From: Acrocarpospora corrugata
GTDB lineage: Bacteria > Actinomycetota > Actinomycetes > Streptosporangiales > Streptosporangiaceae
Assembly (NCBI RefSeq): GCF_009687845.1
Contig: NZ_BLAD01000046.1
Span: 62,001 to 126,000, forward strand
DNA length: 64,000 nucleotides
Direction: 5' to 3'
A program made the translations under genes and the position numbers. Position 1 is the stretch's first letter. Each line of letters opens with the position of its first letter. Of the stretch, positions 16,277 through 23,562 are shown one piece after another. A model generated the notes under the pieces. The model made no database searches, was not told the DNA's origin, and saw only the letters and a list, made by a program, of their open reading frames with translations.

Positions 16277-16670
16277 CTAGCGATCCCAGTGCAGGACCTC
16301 CTCCCGGGCGATCCTCCTGGCGGGCTTGAAGTCGGTACCGATGGTGAAGGCCAACGGGATGAACGCGGCGAGCATGACCTCCTCATAGGGCACGCCCAGC
16401 ACCCCGGCCAGTTCACGCTCCAGCGGAGCCTGCGCCGTCGTCCAGACGGCGCCCAGCCCCCGGGCGCGGGCGGCGAGCATGAAGCCCCACACCGCGGGCA
16501 GGATCGACCCCCAGGTCATGGACTGATCCAGCACCGGCGCCTCGTCCGTACGGCCCTCCACCGCGGGGATGACGAACGCGGGGACTCGGTGAACGTTCTC
16601 GTAGAGGTGCCGCAGGCCGTCGGAGATGCGTTCCATGGAGCCGGCGTGGGCGAACACGGCCTCGGGGTGG
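16277..16670 (-). pseudogene. C-terminal part of a nitroreductase-family protein (5'-truncated)
   Basis: Reading from about 16665 to TAG 16277-16279 gives FAHAGSMERISDGLRHLYEN, AVEGRTDEAPVLDQSM, WGSILPAVWGFMLAARARGLGA and YEEVMLAAFIPLAFTIGTDF, the C-terminal two thirds of an FMN nitroreductase. The N-terminal FMN-binding part (the Arg-Ser-x-Arg start) is missing. An open frame continues to 16798 only because it is antisense to the MarR remnant. Its broken 5' end abuts the broken 5' end of that divergent gene. Confidence 0.7.
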
Positions 16671-16673
16671 GGC

Positions 16674-16984
16674 GGCATCTGGTGCTGAAGATGCTCGACG
16701 CCGTCGGCCCCTGCTCCCAGCAGACGCTCAGCGAGGAACTGCGCATCGACCGCAGTGTCATGGTCGGCCTCTGCGACGACCTGCAACAGGCCGGTCATGT
16801 ACGCCGGGAACGCAACCCTCGGGACAGGCGTTCCTACGCCGTCACCATCACCGACACCGGCCGGCAGCGGCTCATCGAGGCGGAGGCGTCGATCCCGTTA
16901 TTCCTCGACGGCACCTTCCACACGCTCACCCCCGATGAGCGCCGTCAGCTCGCCGCACTCCTCAGCAAACTCCTGGGCATCTGA
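16674..16984 (+). pseudogene. C-terminal part of a MarR-family regulator (5'-truncated)
   Basis: From about 16674 the frame reads HLVLKMLDAVGPCSQQTLSE, then IDRSVMVGLCDDLQQAGHV and RRERNPRDRRSYAVTITDTG, the winged helix and wing of a MarR/PecS-type regulator, ending LLSKLLGI at TGA 16982-16984. The first 40-50 residues (dimerisation helices) are absent. Internal starts such as ATG 16691 exist but would give a protein lacking the dimer interface. A regulator divergent from a nitroreductase is a common arrangement; here the shared promoter region has been deleted. Confidence 0.7.
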
Positions 16985-16998
16985 CCGGGTGTTCTGGA

Positions 16999-17150
16999 TC
17001 AGCACTGCCAAATCCCGGTATATCCGGCCTGCGGATCCGTCATCGGGCCGCTCGGGTACGTCGAGTGGTGCATCAGCAGGCCCTTGAACAGCGGCTGGAT
17101 CAGCGTGTGCTTGGCCGATCCAGGGGGCACAGGACCCCAACCGGTGGAGA
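16999..17150 (-). pseudogene. Possible 3' remnant of an unidentified gene in the 16985-17413 gap
   Basis: In the otherwise featureless gap 16985-17413, the minus strand has about 48 codons with good third-position GC bias between an in-frame stop and TGA 17001-16999. The frame includes AKHTLIQPLFKGLLMHHSTY and ends GYTGIWQC. It lacks a convincing start. I do not recognise it. The remainder of the gap shows only a TTGACT at 17340-17345, possibly part of a promoter for the next gene. Confidence 0.3.
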
Positions 17151-17413
17151 CTACCTCTCATCTGGCGGAGGTGGGCCGTGTGCGCGGCATTTGATCTCCC
17201 CCGAGCGGGTCACCCGCGCGAGACCGACGATTGACGGGGAAATAGCCCGATTTACTGGCATACCACCCTCGGTGACCTGGGCAGACGTCCGAATTCCATG
17301 ATCAGAAGGCTGGCCCGAAGGCAGCTGGGCCGCAGTAGGTTGACTGGTTATTTTGGGTGAGCTTGTCGATCCACCGTAGCGAGCGTTCTCGCAGGCGGCA
17401 CATACTGGAGGGG

Positions 17414-17638
17414 ATGAAGACAGCCAGCGGCGAACCCCGTCACCTGCCCACCAGTCCCTTCAAGCCTCCGCCTCCCGCCCCGCCTGCCGAACGGTTCAGC
17501 GTGGACGACCAAGTGACCCATGATCGGTATGGCCTTGGCATCGTCATCAGCGTGGAGGACGAGATCGCGGTAGTCGTCGATTTCGGAGCGCACCAGGAGC
17601 GAATCACGACGCCATTCCACAAGCTGTACAAACTCTGA
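17414..17638 (+). CDS. Small Tudor-like/CarD-like domain protein
   Basis: A 74-residue protein from ATG 17414 with GGAGGGG just upstream. A Pro-rich N-terminus leads into RFSVDDQVTHDRYGLGIVIS and VVDFGAHQERITTPFHKLYK, a single SH3/Tudor-like beta-barrel resembling the RNA-polymerase-interacting modules of CarD/CdnL and small actinobacterial proteins of the same build. Interaction with nucleic acid or polymerase is inference. It is flanked by decayed sequence on both sides, yet looks intact. Confidence 0.65.
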   Translation: MKTASGEPRHLPTSPFKPPPPAPPAERFSVDDQVTHDRYGLGIVISVEDEIAVVVDFGAHQERITTPFHKLYKL

Positions 17639-18133
17639 GACCGCGGCACCGCGGGGAACACACAGGGCGCGCGCATCCACGCCAGTAGCTCGTCCGGGCT
17701 GGCGTGGAAGGTGGGGGCATTGGCCCCGGCCACCCAAACGAGTGCGACCTGAACGATCTCGCACCCCTGCCTCCACAGCCAGGCGCGGTGTTCTCGGCCT
17801 CTGCCCGGAGCCGCTCGGGAAGCAGCTCCGATATCTCGGCGAAGCACTACTTCTCCGACGCAACTGATGTTCGCCGAATCCAGCAGCTCAAGGACGAGTC
17901 CCGACAGCTGCTCGATTCGACCCCGCTTTTCGAGCGCGCGCCAAAGCGTGATTTCTCATGCACGCGGGACTTCCCTCACTGAGCGCGCCTTCACGCCCCG
18001 CCTTCACGCCCCTGAGGATGACCGACACCGCCTTTCGGCACACCTCCCTCTGCACGCCCTGGGCGAGACGGGTGCGGCCTGGGCGCACGCCGAAAGGGCC
18101 TCGGAGAAGCCCGAGACCCTTTCTCTGATCGAG
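17639..18133. other. Gap without a convincing gene
   Basis: These 495 bases have open frames on both strands but none with a ribosome binding site, consistent codon bias and recognisable content. A CCGCGG-CA-CCGCGG repeat lies right after the small Tudor-like gene. The 13-base GCCTTCACGCCCC is directly repeated at about 17987-18012. A minus-strand stretch near 17700-17800 (reading QGCEIVQVALVWVAGANAP) could be a relic, but I cannot name it. Confidence 0.4.
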
Positions 18134-18937
18134 TCAGCCGGAGAAGGCCTCGCGGGCGAACACGGTGAAGTCGCGGGGCGCGCGGCCCAGGAGGTCCTGG
18201 ACGGTGGTCGTGGTGTGGGCGTTGCGGCCGTCGAGGATCTTGGTGAAGAGGGCGGCGAGCAGGGCGGCCTCTTCCTTGGGCACGCCATAGCCGACCAGCG
18301 ACGAGGTGTACTCCTCGGTGCTGACCGGGATGTAGCGGATCTCACGACCGGCGGCGCGGGAGATCTCGGCGGCCACGTCGGCGAGGCTCAGCAGCCGAGG
18401 GCCGGTCAGGTCGTAGGCCCGGCCGTCGTGACCGTCCTCGGTGAGGACCTTGACGACCACGTCGGCGAGATCCTCCACGTCCAGGAACGGTTCGACCTGG
18501 TCACCGGCCGGAAGCGCGATCACGCCGGCCTGGACGGGCCCGGCCAGCGCGCCCTCGCTGAAGTTCTGGTCGAACCAGCTGCCCCGGACGACGGTCCACG
18601 CGGCCCCGGATTCGATCACGCCCTGCTCGGCGACGACCGCTTCTTCCTCGCCCCGCCCGGAGAGCAGCACGAGCCGGCGCACTCCTTCGCCGACGGCGGC
18701 GTCGGCGACTCCGCGGATGGCCTCGGGCGCGTCCGGAAAGGCCAGGTCGGGGTGATAGGTGATGTAAAGGGCGTCGCTGCCGCGCACGGCCGGCGCCCAG
18801 GTCGAGGGGGTGGCCCAGTCGAAGGGCACGGCGCTGCTCCTGGAGACGCCCCGCACCGGAACGCCGAGCGCGGTGAGCCGCTGGATCACTCTGCGGCCGG
18901 TCTTGCCGTTGCCGCCGATCACTGTGTAATTTCTCAT
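18134..18937 (-). CDS. NmrA-like NAD(P)-binding protein
   Basis: A 267-residue atypical short-chain dehydrogenase. The N-terminal YTVIGGNGKTGRRVIQRL is the nucleotide-binding loop (GxxGxxG type), followed by LVLLSGRGEEEAVVAEQGVI, SGAAWTVVRGSWFDQNF and VEPFLDVEDLADVVV, all characteristic of NmrA/QOR2-type sensors or quinone reductases. It lacks the usual Tyr-x3-Lys catalytic pair, so either redox sensing or quinone reduction is possible. ATG 18937 lies 72 bases from the divergent AraC-type regulator, which probably controls it. Confidence 0.85.
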   Translation of the reverse strand: MRNYTVIGGNGKTGRRVIQRLTALGVPVRGVSRSSAVPFDWATPSTWAPAVRGSDALYITYHPDLAFPDAPEAIRGVADAAVGEGVRRLVLLSGRGEEEAVVAEQGVIESGAAWTVVRGSWFDQNFSEGALAGPVQAGVIALPAGDQVEPFLDVEDLADVVVKVLTEDGHDGRAYDLTGPRLLSLADVAAEISRAAGREIRYIPVSTEEYTSSLVGYGVPKEEAALLAALFTKILDGRNAHTTTTVQDLLGRAPRDFTVFAREAFSG

Positions 18938-19009
18938 GCCTTCATTGAAGTGCTCGCGATATGAGATCGAGAATGGCCAAAACTCTCAACCTCATGTTCA
19001 ATCGTCTCC

Positions 19010-19936
19010 ATGGATGCGCTTCATGGTCTCCTCGATGGCCCACGAGCTCGGGACGCCTTCCTGCTGCGCGCGGTGATGCGCCCGCCGTGGGCGGTTCGGG
19101 TGCAGGACGAGGCCCCGCTGGCACTGGTCGCGATCGTGCGCGGCGACGCATGGGTGATGCGCGCGGCTTCCCGCCCGGTACGGCTCAGCGCGGGTGATGT
19201 CGTCATCACCCGGGGCCCCGATGCGTACACCTTCGCCGACGACCCAGGCACCGAACCCCAGATCGTGGTGCATCCCGGCAACCGCTGCGAGACCCCCGAC
19301 GGCGTCGATCTCTCTCTGGCGATGGGCCTGGGCGTACGCAGCTGGGGAAACGCCGCCGACGGCCCCTTCATGATGCTGATCGGCAGCTACGAGCCCCGCT
19401 CCGAGATCAGCGGCCGGCTGCTGCGCGCCCTCCCGCCGATGCTGATCGCCCAGGACGGCGACACCGCCCTCGTCCGCCTCCTGGAACGGGAGATCGCCAA
19501 GGACGATCCCGGCCAGGAAGCGGTCCTCGACCGCCTCCTGGACCTCCTGCTCATCACGACCCTGCGCGCCTGGTTCGCCCGCTCAGACGCCCCCACGTGG
19601 TTCCAGGCCATGAGCCACCCCACCGTGGGCCGCGCACTCCGGCTCCTGCACGCAGAACCGGCCCGCCCGTGGACGGTGGCCTCCCTGGCCGCCGAGGTCG
19701 GCCTCTCACGCGCGGCCCTGGCCCGCTTGTTCACCCCACTGGTCGGCCAGACCCCCATGGCGTACCTGGCGGAATGGCGCCTGACCCTCGCCGCCGACCT
19801 GCTCAGAGACACCGAATCCACGGTCGGCGCGGTAGCCGCGAAGGTCGGCTACGGCAGCGCGTTCGCGCTGAGCACCGCCTTCAAACGGGTACGCGGGGTC
19901 AGCCCGCAGGAGCACCGGGTCCTCGCGGGGGCTTGA
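19010..19936 (+). CDS. AraC-family regulator with N-terminal cupin
   Basis: A 308-residue protein from ATG 19010. Residues about 1-190 are a Cupin_6/AraC-binding type sensor (LVAIVRGDAWVMRA, LSAGDVVITRGPDAY). Residues about 200-305 hold two helix-turn-helix motifs: WTVASLAAEVGLSRAALARL and VGAVAAKVGYGSAFALSTAF, closing with the canonical RVRGVSPQEHR. Such regulators usually activate the adjacent divergent oxidoreductase gene, here the NmrA-like protein. Confidence 0.9.
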   Translation: MDALHGLLDGPRARDAFLLRAVMRPPWAVRVQDEAPLALVAIVRGDAWVMRAASRPVRLSAGDVVITRGPDAYTFADDPGTEPQIVVHPGNRCETPDGVDLSLAMGLGVRSWGNAADGPFMMLIGSYEPRSEISGRLLRALPPMLIAQDGDTALVRLLEREIAKDDPGQEAVLDRLLDLLLITTLRAWFARSDAPTWFQAMSHPTVGRALRLLHAEPARPWTVASLAAEVGLSRAALARLFTPLVGQTPMAYLAEWRLTLAADLLRDTESTVGAVAAKVGYGSAFALSTAFKRVRGVSPQEHRVLAGA

Positions 19937-19938
19937 GT

Positions 19939-19967
19939 CTCCACTAGGACGAGACGCGAAGGTGGAG
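19939..19967 (+). promoter_or_regulatory. Inverted repeat upstream of the MerR gene
   Basis: CTCCAC (19939-19944) and GTGGAG (19962-19967) are exact inverted repeats separated by 17 bases, ending 2 bases before the ATG of the MerR-family gene. MerR proteins bind long-spaced dyads, often in their own promoter, so autoregulation is a reasonable inference. The right arm also supplies the ribosome binding site (GGTGGAGG). Confidence 0.45.
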
Positions 19968-19969
19968 GC

Positions 19970-20905
19970 ATGGACGGCGGCACGCTCTACTCGATCGGTG
20001 ACCTGGCCCGGCGGACCGGACTGACGGTCACGGCCATCCGGTTCTACTCCGACCGCGGAATCGTCCCGCCCACCGACCGCGGCCCGACCGGCTACCGCCG
20101 CTACGACATCGACGCCGTCGCCCGCCTGGACCTCGTACGCACCCTGCGCGACCTGGGACTGGACCTCCCCACGATCCGCAAGGTCGTGAACCGGGAGATC
20201 TCGCTTCCCGAAGTCGCCGCGGCGCACGCCGAAGCACTGGCGGTACAGATCCGCACACTCCGCCTGCGGCGCGCGGTCCTGACGGCGGTGGCCAGGCGCG
20301 GAGCCACCCCCGAGGAGATGGATCTCATGCACAAACTCGCCAAGCTCTCCGAGAACGAACGCCGACACCTGATCGACGACTTCCTCGACACCACCTTCGA
20401 CGGCCTGTACGCCACCGCCGGATTCGCGGGCATCCGCCGCTCAATGACCCCCGAACTCCCCGACAACCCCGAGCCCGAACAGGTCGAGGCCTGGGTCGAA
20501 CTGGCCGAACTGACCCAGAACCCGGATTTCCGCGCCAGCATGCGCCGCATCGCCGAACACCACGCGACCGAACACGCCGAGGGCCCCCCGGGCCCGCGCC
20601 GCGACCCCGCCGCGATGGTCCGCGACCAGGTCGCCCCCGCCCTGACCGCCGGCATCGACCCGACCTCCCCCCAGGCCGATCCAGTCGTCACGGCGGTCGC
20701 CACTCAGTACTCACACGCCTCCGACCACCCCGACGACGCCAACCTCAGGCACCGACTACTGACCCGCCTGCAAACCGTGAACGACCCCCGCCGCGAGCGC
20801 TACCTCCAACTCCTCGCCGTAATCAACGACTGGCCGCCCCCAGAAAGCCTCACCCCATCACTGGACTGGTTCATCCAAGCCTTGCCCGCCCGGATACCGG
20901 GGTAG
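19970..20905 (+). CDS. MerR-family transcriptional regulator
   Basis: A 311-residue protein. Residues 7-75 are a MerR winged helix (YSIGDLARRTGLTVTAIRFY through GYRRYDIDAVARLDLVRTLR), followed by the dimerisation helix and a 200-residue helical effector domain with no Cys metal-site. The C-terminal domain is TipAS-like only in size. Start ATG 19970, 33 bases after the AraC gene, same strand. Its target is unknown; the inverted repeat directly upstream suggests autoregulation. Confidence 0.85.
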   Translation: MDGGTLYSIGDLARRTGLTVTAIRFYSDRGIVPPTDRGPTGYRRYDIDAVARLDLVRTLRDLGLDLPTIRKVVNREISLPEVAAAHAEALAVQIRTLRLRRAVLTAVARRGATPEEMDLMHKLAKLSENERRHLIDDFLDTTFDGLYATAGFAGIRRSMTPELPDNPEPEQVEAWVELAELTQNPDFRASMRRIAEHHATEHAEGPPGPRRDPAAMVRDQVAPALTAGIDPTSPQADPVVTAVATQYSHASDHPDDANLRHRLLTRLQTVNDPRRERYLQLLAVINDWPPPESLTPSLDWFIQALPARIPG

Positions 20906-20943
20906 CGAGCCCCGCCTCTGCGTGACCGTTCTCCATCAGCCAC

Positions 20944-20983
20944 GCAACCTGAGTTGCCTTGATTTTGGCAATCTCGGTAGCCT
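20944..20983 (+). promoter_or_regulatory. Promoter and operator-like dyad of the hicAB pair
   Basis: GCAAC (20944-20948), CTGA, GTTGC (20953-20957) form a perfect dyad. It overlaps a candidate -35 TTGCCT (20954-20959), and TAGCCT (20978-20983) after 18 bases fits a -10 that would start transcription at or just before ATG 20993 (leaderless). HicB antitoxins autorepress at dyads like this. Confidence 0.45.
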
Positions 20984-20992
20984 ACGCTCGTA

Positions 20993-21217
20993 ATGAAGAA
21001 GCGCGACCTTGAGCGGCGGATGAGAGGTCTCGCCAAGGAGTACGGCGTAGAGGTGACCGTGAAGCAGGGCGGGAACCACGAGAAATGGATCGCTGGCTCG
21101 GAAGCGATACCGATTCCCCGGCATAACGAGGTCCGCGAGAACACGGCCAAGGGCATTCTCCGTGACTGGGAGCAGATCCTGGTCGAGATCGCCGAGGAGC
21201 AGGGGGAGGGTAAGTGA
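20993..21217 (+). CDS. hicA: HicA-like mRNA interferase toxin
   Basis: A 74-residue basic protein with the double-stranded RNA-binding-like HicA fold: MKKRDLERRMRGLAKEYGVE, then VTVKQGGNHEKWIAG, where Gly-Gly-Asn-His carries the catalytic His29, then IPIPRHNEVRENTAKGIL. HicA cleaves mRNA independently of ribosome position when not bound by HicB. The TGA overlaps the GTG start of the next gene (GTGA at 21214-21217), a usual toxin-antitoxin coupling with the toxin first. Confidence 0.85.
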   Translation: MKKRDLERRMRGLAKEYGVEVTVKQGGNHEKWIAGSEAIPIPRHNEVRENTAKGILRDWEQILVEIAEEQGEGK

Positions 21218-21687
21218 GCGACACCTATCGCATTGTCGCGAGCAGGGATGAGGACTGGTGGGGGCTGGTCATCTCCGGTCCTGCTCTTAAGCGCCCGCAT
21301 CACACCCAGGTCAAGCGCCTGGAGCAAGCCGAGGAAATGGCCCGCGACCTGGTGACCCTCATGCTGGATGTGGAGGAGGCAGACCTCACTGCCACCTTCG
21401 AGGTAACGCTGTCCGACGAGGACGTCGTCACTGAACTGCGAGAGGCGTTGGAGGCCCGCCAGCAAGCCGAACTGGCACGCGCGAAGGCGGCCAGCAGGAC
21501 CCACAGCACAGTGGCCGACCTCAACAGGCGCGGCTATGTGCAGCGCGACATCGGATTCCTTCTGGGCATCTCGCACCAGGCCGTGGGCAAGCTGCTGAAT
21601 GAGCCGACCAAGAACCCCGCCGAGGACACCAAGGCGGCGAAAAGCCGTACCCGGCGTCGCGCGCGCCAGAAACTCACTGACGCCTAG
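21214..21687 (+). CDS. hicB: HicB-like antitoxin with C-terminal helix-turn-helix
   Basis: A 157-residue protein from GTG 21214. Residues 1-70 are a HicB/partial RNase H-like sensor (YRIVASRDEDWWGLVI, then VKRLEQAEEMARDLVTLMLD), with TATFEVTL ending the fold. Residues about 100-135 are a helix-turn-helix (YVQRDIGFLLGISHQAVGKL), and the tail is highly basic (RTRRRARQK). It should bind and block HicA and repress the operon through the dyad at 20944-20957. Confidence 0.82.
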   Translation: MSDTYRIVASRDEDWWGLVISGPALKRPHHTQVKRLEQAEEMARDLVTLMLDVEEADLTATFEVTLSDEDVVTELREALEARQQAELARAKAASRTHSTVADLNRRGYVQRDIGFLLGISHQAVGKLLNEPTKNPAEDTKAAKSRTRRRARQKLTDA

Positions 21688-21757
21688 ATCGATCACGCAG
21701 CGTGGCTTCAATCGGATCCGGCTTCGCACCCCGGGGCGATAGTTTTCAGTTGGTTTC

Positions 21758-21768
21758 CGAAAGTTTCC
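21758..21768. promoter_or_regulatory. Operator-like CGAAA/TTTC dyad
   Basis: CGAAAGTTTCC is one base from the perfect dyad CGAAA-N-TTTCG described for xylanase-gene repression in streptomycetes. It sits upstream of the secreted SGNH esterase gene. Distance to the gene (about 300 bases) weakens the case. Confidence 0.3.
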
Positions 21769-21844
21769 GTGAGGGTCTTACAGATGATCCCTGATCAGAG
21801 TCACCGCGGTGCGAATGATCTTTGGAATGGGTTAACAAGCATCA

Positions 21845-21873
21845 TTGACACGTTTCTTAACACTTTTAACACT
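21845..21873 (+). promoter_or_regulatory. Candidate promoter of the SGNH hydrolase gene
   Basis: TTGACA (21845-21850), 16 bases, then TAACAC (21867-21872), inside an AT-rich patch that also carries repeated TTAACAC/TTTAACAC. It is the best promoter match in the 375-base gap 21688-22062 and would give a leader of about 180 bases. No gene is seen in the gap. Confidence 0.5.
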
Positions 21874-22062
21874 GGGTCCCCAGCGGCTGGTCGCACGCGC
21901 TCCCTGTGGTCAGCGGCGCCACGACGGCTCTTTCGCACGATGTTCGAGTGAAGGGACAGATCTCCGCCTCAGCGGGCGCGGGGAAGATCAGCTGAGCCGT
22001 CGATTCCGATGCCCGAGCGCATCTGGCGTATCTCATTGAGCAGTATCGGCGGGAGGCCTGGT

Positions 22063-23505
22063 ATGAAACGCTTCATCTTCGCGCTCTTATCGACCCTGAT
22101 CGGTGTTCTGGGCAGGGGCCGGCGTGCCGCGCCGAAGGTGCCACCTTCCGCCGTACTCGCGCAGACCGGGACGTCGGCGATCACCAAACTGGTCGTCGCG
22201 ACCGTGCTCACGGCCGCCGCCGTCGTGGCGTCGCCGGCGCTCGCGGAGATCGGCCCCGCGTCGCACGACCCGGGCGTCTCGCCCAAGATGAACGGGCACT
22301 GGGTCAACACCTGGGTGTCGATGCCGCAGCTCACCGAGCCGGGCAACATGCCACCGGCTCCGTTCACGCAGGAAAACCTGGTCCTGGCCAACAGCACACT
22401 GCGCCAGACGGTACGGCTGACCATCGGCGGCCAGCAGATCCGGTTGCGCTTCTCCAACGCGTTCGGCGGCGTGGCGCTCCCCATCACCAAGGTCTCGGTC
22501 GCACTCCCGGCCGGCGGTTCCGCCGGTGTCGGCTCGATCCAGGCCGGCACCGCCAAGCCGGTGACCTTCCAGGGGCAGCCCTCCGTCGTCATCCCGGTCG
22601 GGTCGCTGGCGGTCTCCGATCCGCTGAACTTCAACGTGGCCGCCGGGACCATCATGACGGTGACGATCTACCTGGCCGAGGGGCAGGCCTCCAACAACAT
22701 CACCTCCCACCCCGGATCCAGGACCACGTCGCACATCCTCGCCGGTGACCATGTCGCGGACGCCGACCTGCCCGGGGCCACCACCACCGACCACTGGTAC
22801 TTCCTCAGCGGCATCGAGATGTGGTCCAGGCACGACACCGCGGCGGCCGTCATGCTGGGCGACTCGCTGACCGACGGGCGCGGCTCCACCACCAACATGA
22901 ACAACCGCTGGCCCGACCAGCTGCTGGACCGGCTGCGGACCCGGCGCTCCACCGACGACGTCGCGATCCTGAACCAGGCCGCCGGCGGCAACCGGATCCT
23001 CAACGACGGGCTCGGCCCCAACGCCCTGTCCCGGGTGGACCGCGACGTGCTCGCGCAGAGCGGGGTGGAGTGGCTGCTGGTCTTCGAGGGCGTCAACGAC
23101 ATCGGCACCGCCGAGGCCGGCCAGGCCGCCCAGCAGCGGGCCGCCGCCGACGTGATCGCGGCGTACGACCAGATCATCCGCCGGGCGCACGCGCAGGGCA
23201 TCCGCGTGTACGGCGCGACGGTGACGGCCTTCGGCGGCAACACCCCCTACGACGACCCGACGGGATACCGCGAGGCGGCCCGCCAGACGGTCAACCAGTG
23301 GATCCGCACCAGCCGCCGCTTCGACGCCGTCATCGACTTCGACAAGGCGACGCGCGACCCGGCCAATCCGCGGCAGCTCCTGCCCGCCTACGACGTCGGG
23401 GACCACCTGCACTTCAACCCGACGGGGTACAAGGCGATCGCCGACTCCGTACCGGCCCGGCTGTTCGAGCGGGAACCGCTGCCGCCCGGCTTCGGCTTCA
23501 ACTAG
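22063..23505 (+). CDS. Secreted SGNH/GDSL esterase
   Basis: A 480-residue protein from ATG 22063 with GGGAGG upstream. A basic start and a long hydrophobic segment (LVVATVLTAAAVVASPALA, ending near residue 65) form an export signal. A beta-rich N-terminal domain (residues about 75-255) precedes the SGNH domain: block I GDSLTDG with the nucleophile Ser, GVNDIG (block III Asn), and DHLHFN (block V Asp/His). The arrangement resembles secreted lysophospholipase/acetylxylan-esterase-like proteins. Deacylation of plant polysaccharide is one possibility. A perfect bidirectional hairpin follows the stop. Confidence 0.85.
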   Translation: MKRFIFALLSTLIGVLGRGRRAAPKVPPSAVLAQTGTSAITKLVVATVLTAAAVVASPALAEIGPASHDPGVSPKMNGHWVNTWVSMPQLTEPGNMPPAPFTQENLVLANSTLRQTVRLTIGGQQIRLRFSNAFGGVALPITKVSVALPAGGSAGVGSIQAGTAKPVTFQGQPSVVIPVGSLAVSDPLNFNVAAGTIMTVTIYLAEGQASNNITSHPGSRTTSHILAGDHVADADLPGATTTDHWYFLSGIEMWSRHDTAAAVMLGDSLTDGRGSTTNMNNRWPDQLLDRLRTRRSTDDVAILNQAAGGNRILNDGLGPNALSRVDRDVLAQSGVEWLLVFEGVNDIGTAEAGQAAQQRAAADVIAAYDQIIRRAHAQGIRVYGATVTAFGGNTPYDDPTGYREAARQTVNQWIRTSRRFDAVIDFDKATRDPANPRQLLPAYDVGDHLHFNPTGYKAIADSVPARLFEREPLPPGFGFN

Positions 23506-23513
23506 CGGCGCAG

Positions 23514-23545
23514 CGCCCGCCCTCCTCGTCCGGGGAGGGCGGGCG
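23514..23545. terminator. Bidirectional terminator hairpin
   Basis: CGCCCGCCCTCC (23514-23525) and GGAGGGCGGGCG (23534-23545) form a perfect 12-bp stem with an 8-base loop, between the convergent SGNH esterase and alpha/beta-hydrolase genes. No T-run follows, which is usual for actinomycete terminators. Confidence 0.8.
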
Positions 23546-23562
23546 TCCGTCGCCCGCGAACA

